From contig NZ_ATKM01000019.1 of the NCBI RefSeq assembly GCF_000418555.1, positions 496,001 through 560,000 on the forward strand: a stretch of DNA of 64,000 bases, in the 5' to 3' direction. Both the position numbers and the translations under genes were made by a program. Of this stretch, positions 32,838-40,599 are shown piece after piece (positions within the stretch are counted from its first letter, which is position 1; each line of letters opens with the position of its first letter). Under the pieces are notes generated by a model. It searched no databases and had not been told where the DNA came from. It saw only the letters and a list, made by a program, of their open reading frames with translations. This stretch comes from Pseudomonas sp. P818. GTDB taxonomy: Bacteria > Pseudomonadota > Gammaproteobacteria > Pseudomonadales > Pseudomonadaceae.

Positions 32838-33581
32838 ATGAAGAAGAGCCTGATCGTTGCGTTAACTGCTCTGTTCGCAACCGGCGCCATGGCGGCCGAA
32901 CAGCCGCACCACTGGAGCTACAACGGCAAGGAAGGCCCCGAGCACTGGGCACAATTGGACCCAGGCTACGAAACCTGCGCACTCGGCCATGCGCAATCGC
33001 CTATCGACATCAGCCATCCGACGCGCGCATCGCTGCCTCGTCTCGCCTTCGACTACCAGGCCAGCCCAGCCGAAGTGGTGAATAACGGCCACACCGTGCA
33101 GGTGAATCTGGCCAACGCTGGCGGCATCGAGATCGACGGCAAGCCCTACCGCCTGGTGCAATTTCACTTCCACACCCCCAGCGAAGAGCACATTGCTGGT
33201 AGGGGCTTCCCGATGGTCGCGCATTTCGTCCACCAGGCAGCCGATGGCCACCTGGCGGTAGTCGCCGTGTTGTTCAAGGAAGGCGAGAAGAATCAGGCCC
33301 TGGAGTCCGTGTTCAAGGCCATGCCGGACAAGGCAGGCGAAAAGGTCGAGTTGGCGACCCTTTTCACGCCGCAAACCGTACTGCCACAGCAACAGGGTTA
33401 CTACGCCTTCGCCGGCTCGCTAACCACCCCGCCGTGCAGCGAAGGTGTGCAATGGCGCGTACTCAAGCAGCCCGTGGAGCTGTCCCACGAACAACTGGCC
33501 CTGTTCCAGCACCTGTACGCGAAAAACGCCCGCCCAATCCAGGCACTCAATGGCCGAGAAGTGCTGGAAAGCGACGACTGA
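32838..33581 (+). CDS. Periplasmic alpha-carbonic anhydrase
   Basis: A 247-residue protein with a Sec signal peptide (KKSLIVALTALFATGAMAAE). The alpha-CA signatures are HWSYNGKEGPEHWAQLDPGYETCALGHAQSPIDI, the zinc ligands in QFHFHTPSEEH (two His) and MVAHFVHQ (third His), and LTTPPCSEGVQWRVL near the end; the two cysteines (CALG, PPCSEG) form the usual disulfide. The Glu usually two residues before the third zinc His is Val here (VAH). It hydrates CO2 in the periplasm. GGGAA precedes the ATG. Confidence 0.93.
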   Translation: MKKSLIVALTALFATGAMAAEQPHHWSYNGKEGPEHWAQLDPGYETCALGHAQSPIDISHPTRASLPRLAFDYQASPAEVVNNGHTVQVNLANAGGIEIDGKPYRLVQFHFHTPSEEHIAGRGFPMVAHFVHQAADGHLAVVAVLFKEGEKNQALESVFKAMPDKAGEKVELATLFTPQTVLPQQQGYYAFAGSLTTPPCSEGVQWRVLKQPVELSHEQLALFQHLYAKNARPIQALNGREVLESDD

Positions 33582-33592
33582 AACGCCCTGAA

Positions 33593-33618
33593 GCACCGGC
33601 TCAATAGCCGGTGCATTC
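33593..33618 (+). terminator. Terminator-like hairpin after the carbonic anhydrase
   Basis: GCACCGGCT (33593-33601) pairs with AGCCGGTGC (33606-33614) over a CAAT loop, 12 nt after the stop codon. The following ATTCTCC is only weakly T-rich. Confidence 0.65.
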
Positions 33619-33669
33619 TCCACTCACGCGAGGAACACAGTCAGATATCTTGATTGCGCCGAAGTCGTC

Positions 33670-34003
33670 CGGCTCATCCCCGCTGGCGCGGGGAACACTG
33701 GCCGGCTGGCCTGGTGGGCGACCTGACCCGCGGTTCATCCCCGCTGGCGCGGGGAACACTCAATCCGGCGAACGCGGCCGAGGCACATGAGCGGTTCATC
33801 CCCGCTGGCGCGGGGAACACGATGCTGTCGATGGACAAACCAGAGACGCCGCCGGTTCATCCCCGCTGGCGCGGGGAACACAACGCATACCCCGAAAGTC
33901 CGGTCCCCAAAAACGGTTCATCCCCGCTCACGCGGGGAACACGGCCGATTCGTGGCCCTTCACTGGTACAGCGCCGGTTCATCCCCGCTCACGCGGGGAA
34001 CAC
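33670..34003 (-). CRISPR. Type I-E CRISPR array, 6 repeats and 5 spacers
   Basis: Six 29-nt repeats start at 33670, 33731, 33792, 33853, 33914 and 33975, separated by five spacers of exactly 32 nt. On the minus strand the repeat begins GTGTTCCCCGCG and ends GGGGATGAACCG, the type I-E consensus. Repeats 1-4 have CCAGC in the loop side, repeats 5-6 TGAGC; repeat 1 also has one change near its end, as expected for the leader-distal copy. No cas gene is in the window. The five spacers all differ. Transcription is expected leftward from the AT-rich leader at the high-coordinate side. Confidence 0.97.
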
Positions 34004-34087
34004 ACTTAGCGTAACCAACTGTTCCCAAAGGGGAAAATCAGTCGTTAAAAATCCACCAACTTTTCCTTGTTAAAGATCGCCCTCGCA
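34004..34087 (-). promoter_or_regulatory. CRISPR leader
   Basis: An AT-rich 84-nt segment between repeat 6 and the stop codon of the aidB-like gene. It contains AATCAGTCGTTAA (34036-34048), one mismatch from the IHF consensus WATCARNNNNTTR, at about the distance from the first repeat where IHF bends the type I-E leader in E. coli. The placement fixes the array polarity (newest spacers near 33975). No terminator is visible for the aidB transcript before it. Confidence 0.65.
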
Positions 34088-35737
34088 TCAAAGCAGATGC
34101 GGCATGCTGCGCGCCAGCAGCGCCTCGACGTCGACGCCGCGCGGCAGGGTGCCGTAGACGCGGCCGCGGCCTTCCAGGCGGCTGGCGATAAAGGCGTCGC
34201 TGACCACGCTGTTGCCGGCCTCCAGCAACAGCTTGGCCTGCAGCGCCACGGCCATGTCCTCGGTCAGCTGGCGGGCGCGATACTGGATGTCGGCGGTGTC
34301 GCTGAAGTCGGCTTTCAGACGTTGGATATGCGCCTTCAGCCGTGCATCGCCATGGCCGTCACCCAGCTCGTTGAACAGTGCATCGAGCACGCCCGGCTCC
34401 TTGGACAGGGCGCGCAGTACGTCCAGGCACTGCACGTTGCCCGAGCCTTCCCAGATCGAATTGACCGGCGCCTCACGATACAGACGCGGCATGATGGTTT
34501 CCTCGACGTAGCCGGCGCCGCCCATGCATTCGCTAGCCTCGTAGACCATTTCCGGGGCGCGCTTGCAGATCCAGTACTTGCCCACCGCAGTGACCAGGCG
34601 GGCGAACTTGTCTTCCTGCTCGTCATGCTGATGATCGAGCGCGCGGCCCATGCGCATGCACAGCGCCAGCGCGGCCTCGCTCTCCAGGGCCAGATCGGCC
34701 AGCACGTTCTGCATCAGCGGCTGTTCGGCGAGAATCTTGCCGCCCACCTGACGATGCGCGCAGTGGTGCGCGGCCTGGGTCAGCGCCTGGCGCATCAGGC
34801 TGCTGGAGCCGACCATGCAGTCGAAGCGGGTCATGGCCACCATCTCGATAATGGTGGGCACGCCGCGCCCTTCCTCGCCGAGCATCCAGGCGAACGCGCC
34901 GCGGTATTCCACCTCGCTGGAGGCGTTGGCCCAGTTGCCCAGCTTGTTCTTCAGGCGCTGGATATAGAACTGGTTGCGCGTGCCGTCCGGGCGATGGCGC
35001 GGCAGCAGGAAGCAGCTCAATCCCTTGTCGGTATAGGCCAGGGTGAGGAAGGCATCGCACATCGGCGCCGAGCAGAACCACTTGTGACCAACCAGTTCGT
35101 AGCCCTGCCCCGGCCCGCCGAGGCCGATGGGATAGGCGCGGGTGGTGTTGGCGCGCACGTCGGTGCCGCCCTGCTTCTCGGTCATGGCCATGCCGATGGT
35201 GACACCGGCCTTCTGCTCCATCGGCAGATTGCGCGGGTCGTACTGCGTGGCAAGGATCTTCGGCAGCCACTGCTCGGCCACATTCGGCTGCAGGCGAATG
35301 GCCGGCACGGCAGCGAAGGTCATGGTCAGCGGGCAGCCGCTGGCGGACTCGGCCTGGCTGTGCAGATAGGAAAGCCCGGCGCGAGCGACGTGGGCGCCAG
35401 CGCGCGGGTCGGTCCAGGGCAGCGACGGCAGGCCCTGCTCAATGGCCGTGCGCATCAGCTCATGATAGGCCGGATGGAATTCCACCAGGTCGATGCGGTT
35501 GCCGTAGCGGTCATGACTCTTGAACACCGGCTTGTTCTCGTTGGCGAGAAAGCCCGCCTGCATCAGCGTGCCGCCGGCCAGCGCGCCATAGGCGCTCAGA
35601 CGCTCTTGCGCCCAGCCGCCATCGTAGCGGCGCACCCACTCCTGCAGCGGCAGATCAAGACGGTAGAGGTTGGCACCGTCGAGGCTGGGCACCTGGTTGA
35701 AGACCTCGTGAGTTTCGGCGTGCAGGCTGGGTTTCAT
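34088..35737 (-). CDS. aidB: AidB-like acyl-CoA dehydrogenase
   Basis: A 549-residue flavoprotein similar in size to E. coli AidB. Landmarks are HEVFNQVPSLDGANLYRLDLPLQEWVRRYDGG (AidB-type N-terminus), GMAMTEKQGGTDVRANTTRA (FAD-binding MTExxGGSD variant), GHKWFCSAPMCDAFLTLAYT, ARLVTAVGKYWICKRAPEMVYEASECMGGAGYVEE and MPRLYREAPVNSIWEGSGNVQCLDVLRAL. AidB binds FAD and DNA and is linked to alkylation damage; Pseudomonas homologues are often annotated isovaleryl-CoA dehydrogenases. It overlaps the tetR stop (ATGA), so it is co-translated with its likely regulator. Confidence 0.9.
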   Translation of the reverse strand: MKPSLHAETHEVFNQVPSLDGANLYRLDLPLQEWVRRYDGGWAQERLSAYGALAGGTLMQAGFLANENKPVFKSHDRYGNRIDLVEFHPAYHELMRTAIEQGLPSLPWTDPRAGAHVARAGLSYLHSQAESASGCPLTMTFAAVPAIRLQPNVAEQWLPKILATQYDPRNLPMEQKAGVTIGMAMTEKQGGTDVRANTTRAYPIGLGGPGQGYELVGHKWFCSAPMCDAFLTLAYTDKGLSCFLLPRHRPDGTRNQFYIQRLKNKLGNWANASSEVEYRGAFAWMLGEEGRGVPTIIEMVAMTRFDCMVGSSSLMRQALTQAAHHCAHRQVGGKILAEQPLMQNVLADLALESEAALALCMRMGRALDHQHDEQEDKFARLVTAVGKYWICKRAPEMVYEASECMGGAGYVEETIMPRLYREAPVNSIWEGSGNVQCLDVLRALSKEPGVLDALFNELGDGHGDARLKAHIQRLKADFSDTADIQYRARQLTEDMAVALQAKLLLEAGNSVVSDAFIASRLEGRGRVYGTLPRGVDVEALLARSMPHLL

Positions 35738-36375
35738 CGTGTAGGCTCCTTGGCGCCGACGGCGCGCAGGCAGAAAGTGGCAAGGCTGGCGCTGACCTGA
35801 TCCAGCGTCAGGCCGGTATGCCCGGCTTCACGGGCGGCACGGGCAGGGGGCGAAAGAGGCCCGACCAGCGCCTCGGCAATCGCCCCGACCAGGCAGGCAG
35901 CGGTGAGGCCGAGCTGGTCGACCTGGAACTCGCCGGTACGAACCCCATCCTCGAGCAGGTCGCTGAACAGTTCGGCATAGGCTTCGCGATAGAGCAGACG
36001 TTGCTCGTCGACTTCCGGGTCGACAGGCTCGGCGATCAAGGCAAAGGCCAGACGGCGGCTATGCCAGGCGCGCGCGGCGAATTGCTCAAGACCGAGGCGT
36101 AGACGCGCGCTGGCAGTACCCGGCCCACGCAGGGCGGCGGCCAGGGCATCCACTTCACGCTGACTGGCCGCGGCGAAGACTTCAGCAGCCAGTTCCCCCT
36201 TGCTGCGAAAGTGGCGGTACAGGCTGCCAGTGGCGATACCAACGTCGTCGGCCAGCGCCTGCATGGTCAGGGCTGCGAAACCGCCGGCACTGACCCGCTC
36301 CAACGCGCAATCGAGAATGCGTTGGCGCTGTGTCTGGTCGCGGTCGATTCGAGCTTCGGTGATACGGTAGGCCAT
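35734..36375 (-). CDS. TetR-family transcriptional regulator
   Basis: A 213-residue regulator. The N-terminal DNA-binding domain is RQRILDCALERVSAGGFAALTMQALADDVGIATGSLYRHFRSKGELAAEVF, and the C-terminal helical domain is of the usual ligand-binding type. It is followed by aidB with an ATGA overlap. A perfect inverted repeat with 22-nt arms includes its start codon and is the obvious operator candidate, so autorepression lifted by an acyl or other ligand is likely. The P. aeruginosa counterpart sits in the same place between ladS and the acyl-CoA dehydrogenase. Confidence 0.92.
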   Translation of the reverse strand: MAYRITEARIDRDQTQRQRILDCALERVSAGGFAALTMQALADDVGIATGSLYRHFRSKGELAAEVFAAASQREVDALAAALRGPGTASARLRLGLEQFAARAWHSRRLAFALIAEPVDPEVDEQRLLYREAYAELFSDLLEDGVRTGEFQVDQLGLTAACLVGAIAEALVGPLSPPARAAREAGHTGLTLDQVSASLATFCLRAVGAKEPTR

Positions 36376-36425
36376 GGTCTGAATCCTGATTCATATCCAG
36401 CAGTGAATCAGGATTCAGACCATGG
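36372..36425. promoter_or_regulatory. Perfect long palindrome covering the tetR start; likely operator
   Basis: Left arm 36372-36393 and right arm 36404-36425 are perfectly complementary over 22 nt around a 10-nt loop. The core of each arm is GGTCTGAATCCTGATTCA. The left arm contains the ATG of tetR itself. Arms this long and perfect suggest tandem dimer binding by TetR, and a hairpin in the mRNA that would block translation. Confidence 0.75.
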
Positions 36426-36434
36426 CTAAAGGGA

Positions 36435-36462
36435 CGATTCGGCCAAATCTGCCGCCGAATCG
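36435..36462 (-). terminator. Hairpin downstream of ladS
   Basis: CGATTCGGC (36435-36443) pairs with GCCGAATCG (36454-36462) over a 10-nt loop, 20 nt after the ladS stop on the minus strand. There is no strong T-run, so it is at best a weak terminator or a stabilising 3' structure. Confidence 0.5.
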
Positions 36463-36482
36463 GGAAGGAGCGCAGCGGGTCG

Positions 36483-38894
36483 TCAGAGCGGAGCAGCGCC
36501 GCCGGATACCAGCGGCGAGCGGCACAGTACCCAGTCATGCAGCAGTACACGCAGCTCTTCGAACTTGACCGGCTTGGCCAGGTAATCGCTCATGCCCGCA
36601 GCCAGACAGCGCTCGCGATCACCGCTGTGACTGTGCGCGGTGATCGCCAGCACTGGCAGCTCGGCACAACCGGGCAGCGCGCGAATTGCACGGCAGGTGG
36701 CAAATCCGTCCATTACCGGCATCTGGCAGTCCAGCAGCACGGCATCGACGGTTTCGCCGCGTAGCAGCTCCAGCGCCTCGGCACCGTTGTCGGCAGTGCG
36801 CACGCGGTAGCCCAGCTTGAGCAGCATGCCGCGCGTCACCAACTGGTTGATCGCGTTGTCCTCGACGATCAGCACCGTGCATTGCTGGGCCTGGCGCAGC
36901 GCCACGCCACTCGGCAAACGCTGCGGGCGCAGTGCGGGCGCCGGTTGCTGCTCAGGCAGGCTCAGCGGCACGTTGAGACGAAAGCGGCTGCCGACGCCGG
37001 GCTGGGACTCGTGGCTGAGGCTGCCGCCGAGCAGATCGACCAGTTGCCGACAGATCGCCAGGCCGATACCCAGACCACCGTATTTGCGGGTCATGGAGCC
37101 ATCGAGCTGATGGAAGCGCTGATACAGGTCGCCCTCGCTCTGGGCGAAGCCGATGCCGGTATCACTGACCACCACACTCAGCGGCAGGTTGTGGCCCGGG
37201 TTCCCGGTGCGCCCCACCTGCAGTGTCACACCACCTTCGTTGGTGAATTTGATGGCATTGTCCAGCAGGTAACCCAGCGCCTGCGCCAGCTTGGCGGCGT
37301 CGCCTTCGAGAATATCGGGCAGGCTGTCCTCCAGTTCCAGCGTGAACCCGAGGCCCTTGTCCTCGGCGCGCGGCGCGTAATGCGCGCGCAGGCCATCGAA
37401 CAGGCCACGCAGGCTGAACGCCTCATGCCGTGGGTAGAGCTTGCCGGCCTGCAGTTCGGTCAGGGCGAGAATGTCGTTGACCATGCGCATCATGTCGCGC
37501 GCCGAAGCGGCAGCGGTCTTCTGGTATTGCTCCAGCTCGACGTCCATCTTCACCGTCTGCATCAGCTCCAGCGAGCCGATCACGCCGTTCATTGGCGTGC
37601 GCAGTTCATGCGTGACAGTGGCGAGAAACTCGTCCTTGAAGCGGTTACTGTCGGCCAGCTCCTGGTTCAGTGCCTCGAGCTTGCGCCCGGCCTCCTGGAG
37701 GATGCGCGTGCGCTCTTCCTTCATCGCGTTGATGCGGTCGGCCAGCGCCAGCGACAGCAGGCCCACCTCCAGCGCCGAACCGATCTGGCTGGCGTACATG
37801 GTGAGAAAGACATTGGGCAGATAGCCCAGCACCATCAGCGTGTTGACGATGCCGCCGGCCAGAAAGGCGCTCCAGGCGAAGATGAAGTAGCGCGCCACCC
37901 GCATGCCGCGCAGCCAGGCGAGGATACCGGCGGCGAAGATCACTACGGTGAACAGCAGCGCGAGATAGGTCGCCAGGCGCAGTGCGGTGGCGTAACTGAC
38001 ACTCAGCGCCAGCAGCATCACCACGACACCACAGACCATGAGCAACAGCAGCAGGCGGTCTACCCAGGGGCTGTGCTCGGCGGTATGCAGGAAACTGCGC
38101 GCGAACTGGCAGCCGAACAGGGCGGCTGCGCCAATCAGGAAAGGGGTGGCGGCGTTGGCCCACCATGGGCTGTTGGGCCAGAAGTATTCGATGCCGGCGC
38201 CGTTGACCGATACCTGGTAAAGGCCAAACGAGGCGATATAGAGGATGTAATAAAGGTAGCTGGTGTCGCGCACACTGATGAAGATGAACAGGTTGTACAC
38301 CAGCATCACCAGCAGCACGCCGTAGATGATGCCGAGCACATAGATGCGCCCAGGCTGCTGCTCCAGATAGGCGTTGGGCGCCCATAGCGTCAGCGGCGCC
38401 TGGATCGAACCCTGACTTTCCAGACGCAAGTAGACGCGCTTGGCCTGCCCCGGCTCCAGGTTCAGCTCGAACAGGTAGTTGTTCTGGCGGATCTGCCGGC
38501 TATCGAACGGCAAGGCGTCGCCTGTGCGCTGCGCCAGGGCGAAGCTGCCGTCTTCGTCAGGGAGGTAAAGCTCGAGGTGATCGAGCGGCGGATAGGCCAG
38601 CTCCAGCAGCCAGTTGCGATCGCCTTGCGCCTGCTCGGGGCGATACTCCAGGTCCAGACGCAGCCAGAACACCGAGCGCGAATAACCGGCGTTGAGCACG
38701 GGCTTGTCATGCAGACGGAAGCTGCCCTGCACGGCCGGCGAGGCGATGTCATCGATACTGGCATCGCCGCGTACGTCCTCGAATACATACATGCTCTGGC
38801 CCAATGGCAATGCGCGTATGTGTTCGTCGAAGGTAACGGCGCCCACCAGCGAAGAAAAAACGAGGCTCAACAAGAGCAGGAGCAGCCGGTACAT
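36483..38894 (-). CDS. ladS: Hybrid sensor kinase LadS
   Basis: An 803-residue inner-membrane kinase: signal peptide, a periplasmic 7TMR-DISMED2 domain (about 25-160), seven helices of 7TMR-DISM (about 180-390), a coiled coil, HisKA with THELRTPMNG, HATPase with LLDNAIKFTNEGG, SDTGIGFA and YGGLGIGLAICRQLV, and a receiver with VEDNAINQLV, LLDCQMPVMDG (phospho-Asp) and YLAKPV. Domain order, length and the place before thiD-thiE-hemL match P. aeruginosa LadS (PA3974), which promotes GacS signalling and the sessile programme. ATG 38894 follows GGGGA; the TTG at 38906 is less likely. Confidence 0.93.
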   Translation of the reverse strand: MYRLLLLLLSLVFSSLVGAVTFDEHIRALPLGQSMYVFEDVRGDASIDDIASPAVQGSFRLHDKPVLNAGYSRSVFWLRLDLEYRPEQAQGDRNWLLELAYPPLDHLELYLPDEDGSFALAQRTGDALPFDSRQIRQNNYLFELNLEPGQAKRVYLRLESQGSIQAPLTLWAPNAYLEQQPGRIYVLGIIYGVLLVMLVYNLFIFISVRDTSYLYYILYIASFGLYQVSVNGAGIEYFWPNSPWWANAATPFLIGAAALFGCQFARSFLHTAEHSPWVDRLLLLLMVCGVVVMLLALSVSYATALRLATYLALLFTVVIFAAGILAWLRGMRVARYFIFAWSAFLAGGIVNTLMVLGYLPNVFLTMYASQIGSALEVGLLSLALADRINAMKEERTRILQEAGRKLEALNQELADSNRFKDEFLATVTHELRTPMNGVIGSLELMQTVKMDVELEQYQKTAAASARDMMRMVNDILALTELQAGKLYPRHEAFSLRGLFDGLRAHYAPRAEDKGLGFTLELEDSLPDILEGDAAKLAQALGYLLDNAIKFTNEGGVTLQVGRTGNPGHNLPLSVVVSDTGIGFAQSEGDLYQRFHQLDGSMTRKYGGLGIGLAICRQLVDLLGGSLSHESQPGVGSRFRLNVPLSLPEQQPAPALRPQRLPSGVALRQAQQCTVLIVEDNAINQLVTRGMLLKLGYRVRTADNGAEALELLRGETVDAVLLDCQMPVMDGFATCRAIRALPGCAELPVLAITAHSHSGDRERCLAAGMSDYLAKPVKFEELRVLLHDWVLCRSPLVSGGAAPL

Positions 38895-39159
38895 AGGTCC
38901 CCACAAGCCCTGTCGAACGACATCGGGACCCCATTACCCCTCGATGATGTCGTCACGCACGGCAAACTTATAGTCGAATCGCGCTACTCTAGGGGCTGGC
39001 GTGGCGCTTTTCCAGATTCAGGCAGCATCATGGTTCCCGGCCGAAACACGACGGCCTGGGCAAAACGCCTCTGCAGGGCCTGCGCCACCGGTGCGCGACG
39101 GTTGTTCAGCCATACGCCCTGCAGCGATCCGGTGGTGGTTAGTGATAAGCTCGCGCACC

Positions 39160-39957
39160 ATGAAAACGCCAAACTCCCGCCCCGTAGTGCTGTGCATGTC
39201 CGGTCACGACCCCAGCGGTGGTGCCGGCCTGCAGGCCGATATCGAAGCCCTGCTGGCTCAAGGCTGCCACGCCGCCCCGACGGTGACCGCCCTGACCGTG
39301 CAGGATACCGTCAACGTCTCCGACTTCCGCGTGCTCGACCGTGACTGGGTACTGGCCCAGGCCCGTGCGGTGATCGCCGATATGCCGGTGGCCGCCGTCA
39401 AACTGGGGATGCTCGGCTCGGTGGACATGGTCGACACCGTGCTCGAAGTGATGAGCCAGCTGCCTGGCATCCCGCTGGTCTGCGACCCGGTGCTGCGCGC
39501 CGGTGGTGGCGGCTCGCTGGGCAAGGACGACGTCGGCTATGCCATGCGCGAGCGCCTGTTCGCCGTTTCCACCATCGCCACACCGAACCTGCCGGAAGCG
39601 CGCATCCTCGCCGAACTGCCGGAAGGTACGGCCGACGAATGCGCAGACAAGCTGCTGCCGTTCATCGAGCACCTGCTGATCACCGGCGGCCACGGCGACG
39701 AAGCCGAAGTACACAACCGCCTGTACAGCCGTGACGGCAGCCGCCACACCTTCACCTGCGCGCGCCTGCCCGGCAGCTACCACGGCTCCGGCTGCACCCT
39801 GGCCAGCACCCTGGCCGGTCGCCTGGCGCTGGGCGAAGAGCCGGTCAGCGCCGTGAAGAGCGCCCTGGACTACACCTGGCGCACCCTGCGCGACGCCGAA
39901 GAACCCGGCCACGGCCAGTACGTGCCGCGCCGCCTGCCGCTGGATTTCTGTTCGTGA
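39160..39957 (+). CDS. thiD: Hydroxymethylpyrimidine (phospho)kinase
   Basis: A 265-residue ribokinase-fold enzyme: VVLCMSGHDPSGGAGLQADIEAL, CHAAPTVTALTVQDT, VKLGMLGS, VCDPVLRAGGG, ATPNLPEA and the catalytic GSGCTLASTLAGRLA near the C-terminus. It phosphorylates HMP and HMP-P in thiamine synthesis. A GTGA overlap couples it to thiE; it diverges from ladS with about 265 nt between. I see no TPP riboswitch in that gap. ATG 39160 is preferred to the upstream frame. Confidence 0.95.
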   Translation: MKTPNSRPVVLCMSGHDPSGGAGLQADIEALLAQGCHAAPTVTALTVQDTVNVSDFRVLDRDWVLAQARAVIADMPVAAVKLGMLGSVDMVDTVLEVMSQLPGIPLVCDPVLRAGGGGSLGKDDVGYAMRERLFAVSTIATPNLPEARILAELPEGTADECADKLLPFIEHLLITGGHGDEAEVHNRLYSRDGSRHTFTCARLPGSYHGSGCTLASTLAGRLALGEEPVSAVKSALDYTWRTLRDAEEPGHGQYVPRRLPLDFCS

Positions 39958-40577
39958 ATCTTCGCGGCCTCTACGCCATCACCGATACGCCATTGCTGGC
40001 CGGCGGCAAACTGCTGCCCTACGCCGAAGCGGCGCTGATCGGCGGTGCGCGCCTGCTGCAGTACCGCGACAAGTCGGGCGACGCCGCGCGTCGTCTCGAT
40101 GAAGCCCAGGCGCTGGCCGAACTGTGCCAGCGCCATGGCGCCACGCTGATCATCAACGACGACCTGGAGCTGGCTGCACGCCTGGGCGTCGGCCTGCACC
40201 TGGGCCAGAGCGACGGCTCGCTGGCCGCCGCGCGCGCCCGCCTCGGTACTGAATGCGTGATCGGCGGTACCTGTCACGCCCAGCTGGAGCTGGCCGAGCG
40301 CGCCGCCTGCGAAGGCGCCAGCTATATCGCCTTCGGCCGCTTCTTCAACTCCAATACCAAGCCCGGCGCCCCGGCCGCCACCGTGGAGCTGCTGGATCAG
40401 GCGCGCACGCGCTTTGCCCAGCCTATCGTCGCCATCGGCGGCGTGACCCTGGAAAACGCCCCCGGCCTGATCGCCCGTGGCGCCAGCATGATCGCTGTGA
40501 TCCACGCCCTGTTTGCCGCGGACTCCGCCCTTGAGGTGCAAGACCGCGCCCGCGCCTTCGCCGCGCTGTTCGATTGA
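39954..40577 (+). CDS. thiE: Thiamine-phosphate synthase
   Basis: A 207-residue TIM-barrel enzyme starting at GTG that overlaps the thiD stop. Motifs: LYAITDTPLL, LQYRDKSGDAARR (phosphate contact), TLIINDDLELAARLGVGLHLGQSDG, GGTCHAQLELAERAACEGASYIAFGRFFNSNTKPGAP and IVAIGGVTLENAPGLIARGASMIAVIHALF. It joins HMP-PP and thiazole phosphate to make thiamine monophosphate. It forms the operon thiD-thiE with hemL close behind. Confidence 0.95.
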   Translation: MNLRGLYAITDTPLLAGGKLLPYAEAALIGGARLLQYRDKSGDAARRLDEAQALAELCQRHGATLIINDDLELAARLGVGLHLGQSDGSLAAARARLGTECVIGGTCHAQLELAERAACEGASYIAFGRFFNSNTKPGAPAATVELLDQARTRFAQPIVAIGGVTLENAPGLIARGASMIAVIHALFAADSALEVQDRARAFAALFD

Positions 40578-40599
40578 TCCCTTTCAGAGAGAACCTGCC

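Noticed and set aside
33654..34073. 139-codon frame through the CRISPR array
   Set aside because: The repeated PAHAGNT/PRWRGEH pattern is produced by the 29-nt repeats and 32-nt spacers; it is not a protein.
33582..36500. Defence island around the CRISPR array
   Set aside because: The neighbours are a carbonic anhydrase, AidB, TetR and LadS, all core genes; no nuclease, methylase, toxin or integrase is found.
38895..39159. TPP riboswitch before thiD
   Set aside because: The conserved CTGAGA and ACCTGA elements of the Thi-box are absent from the ladS-thiD gap.
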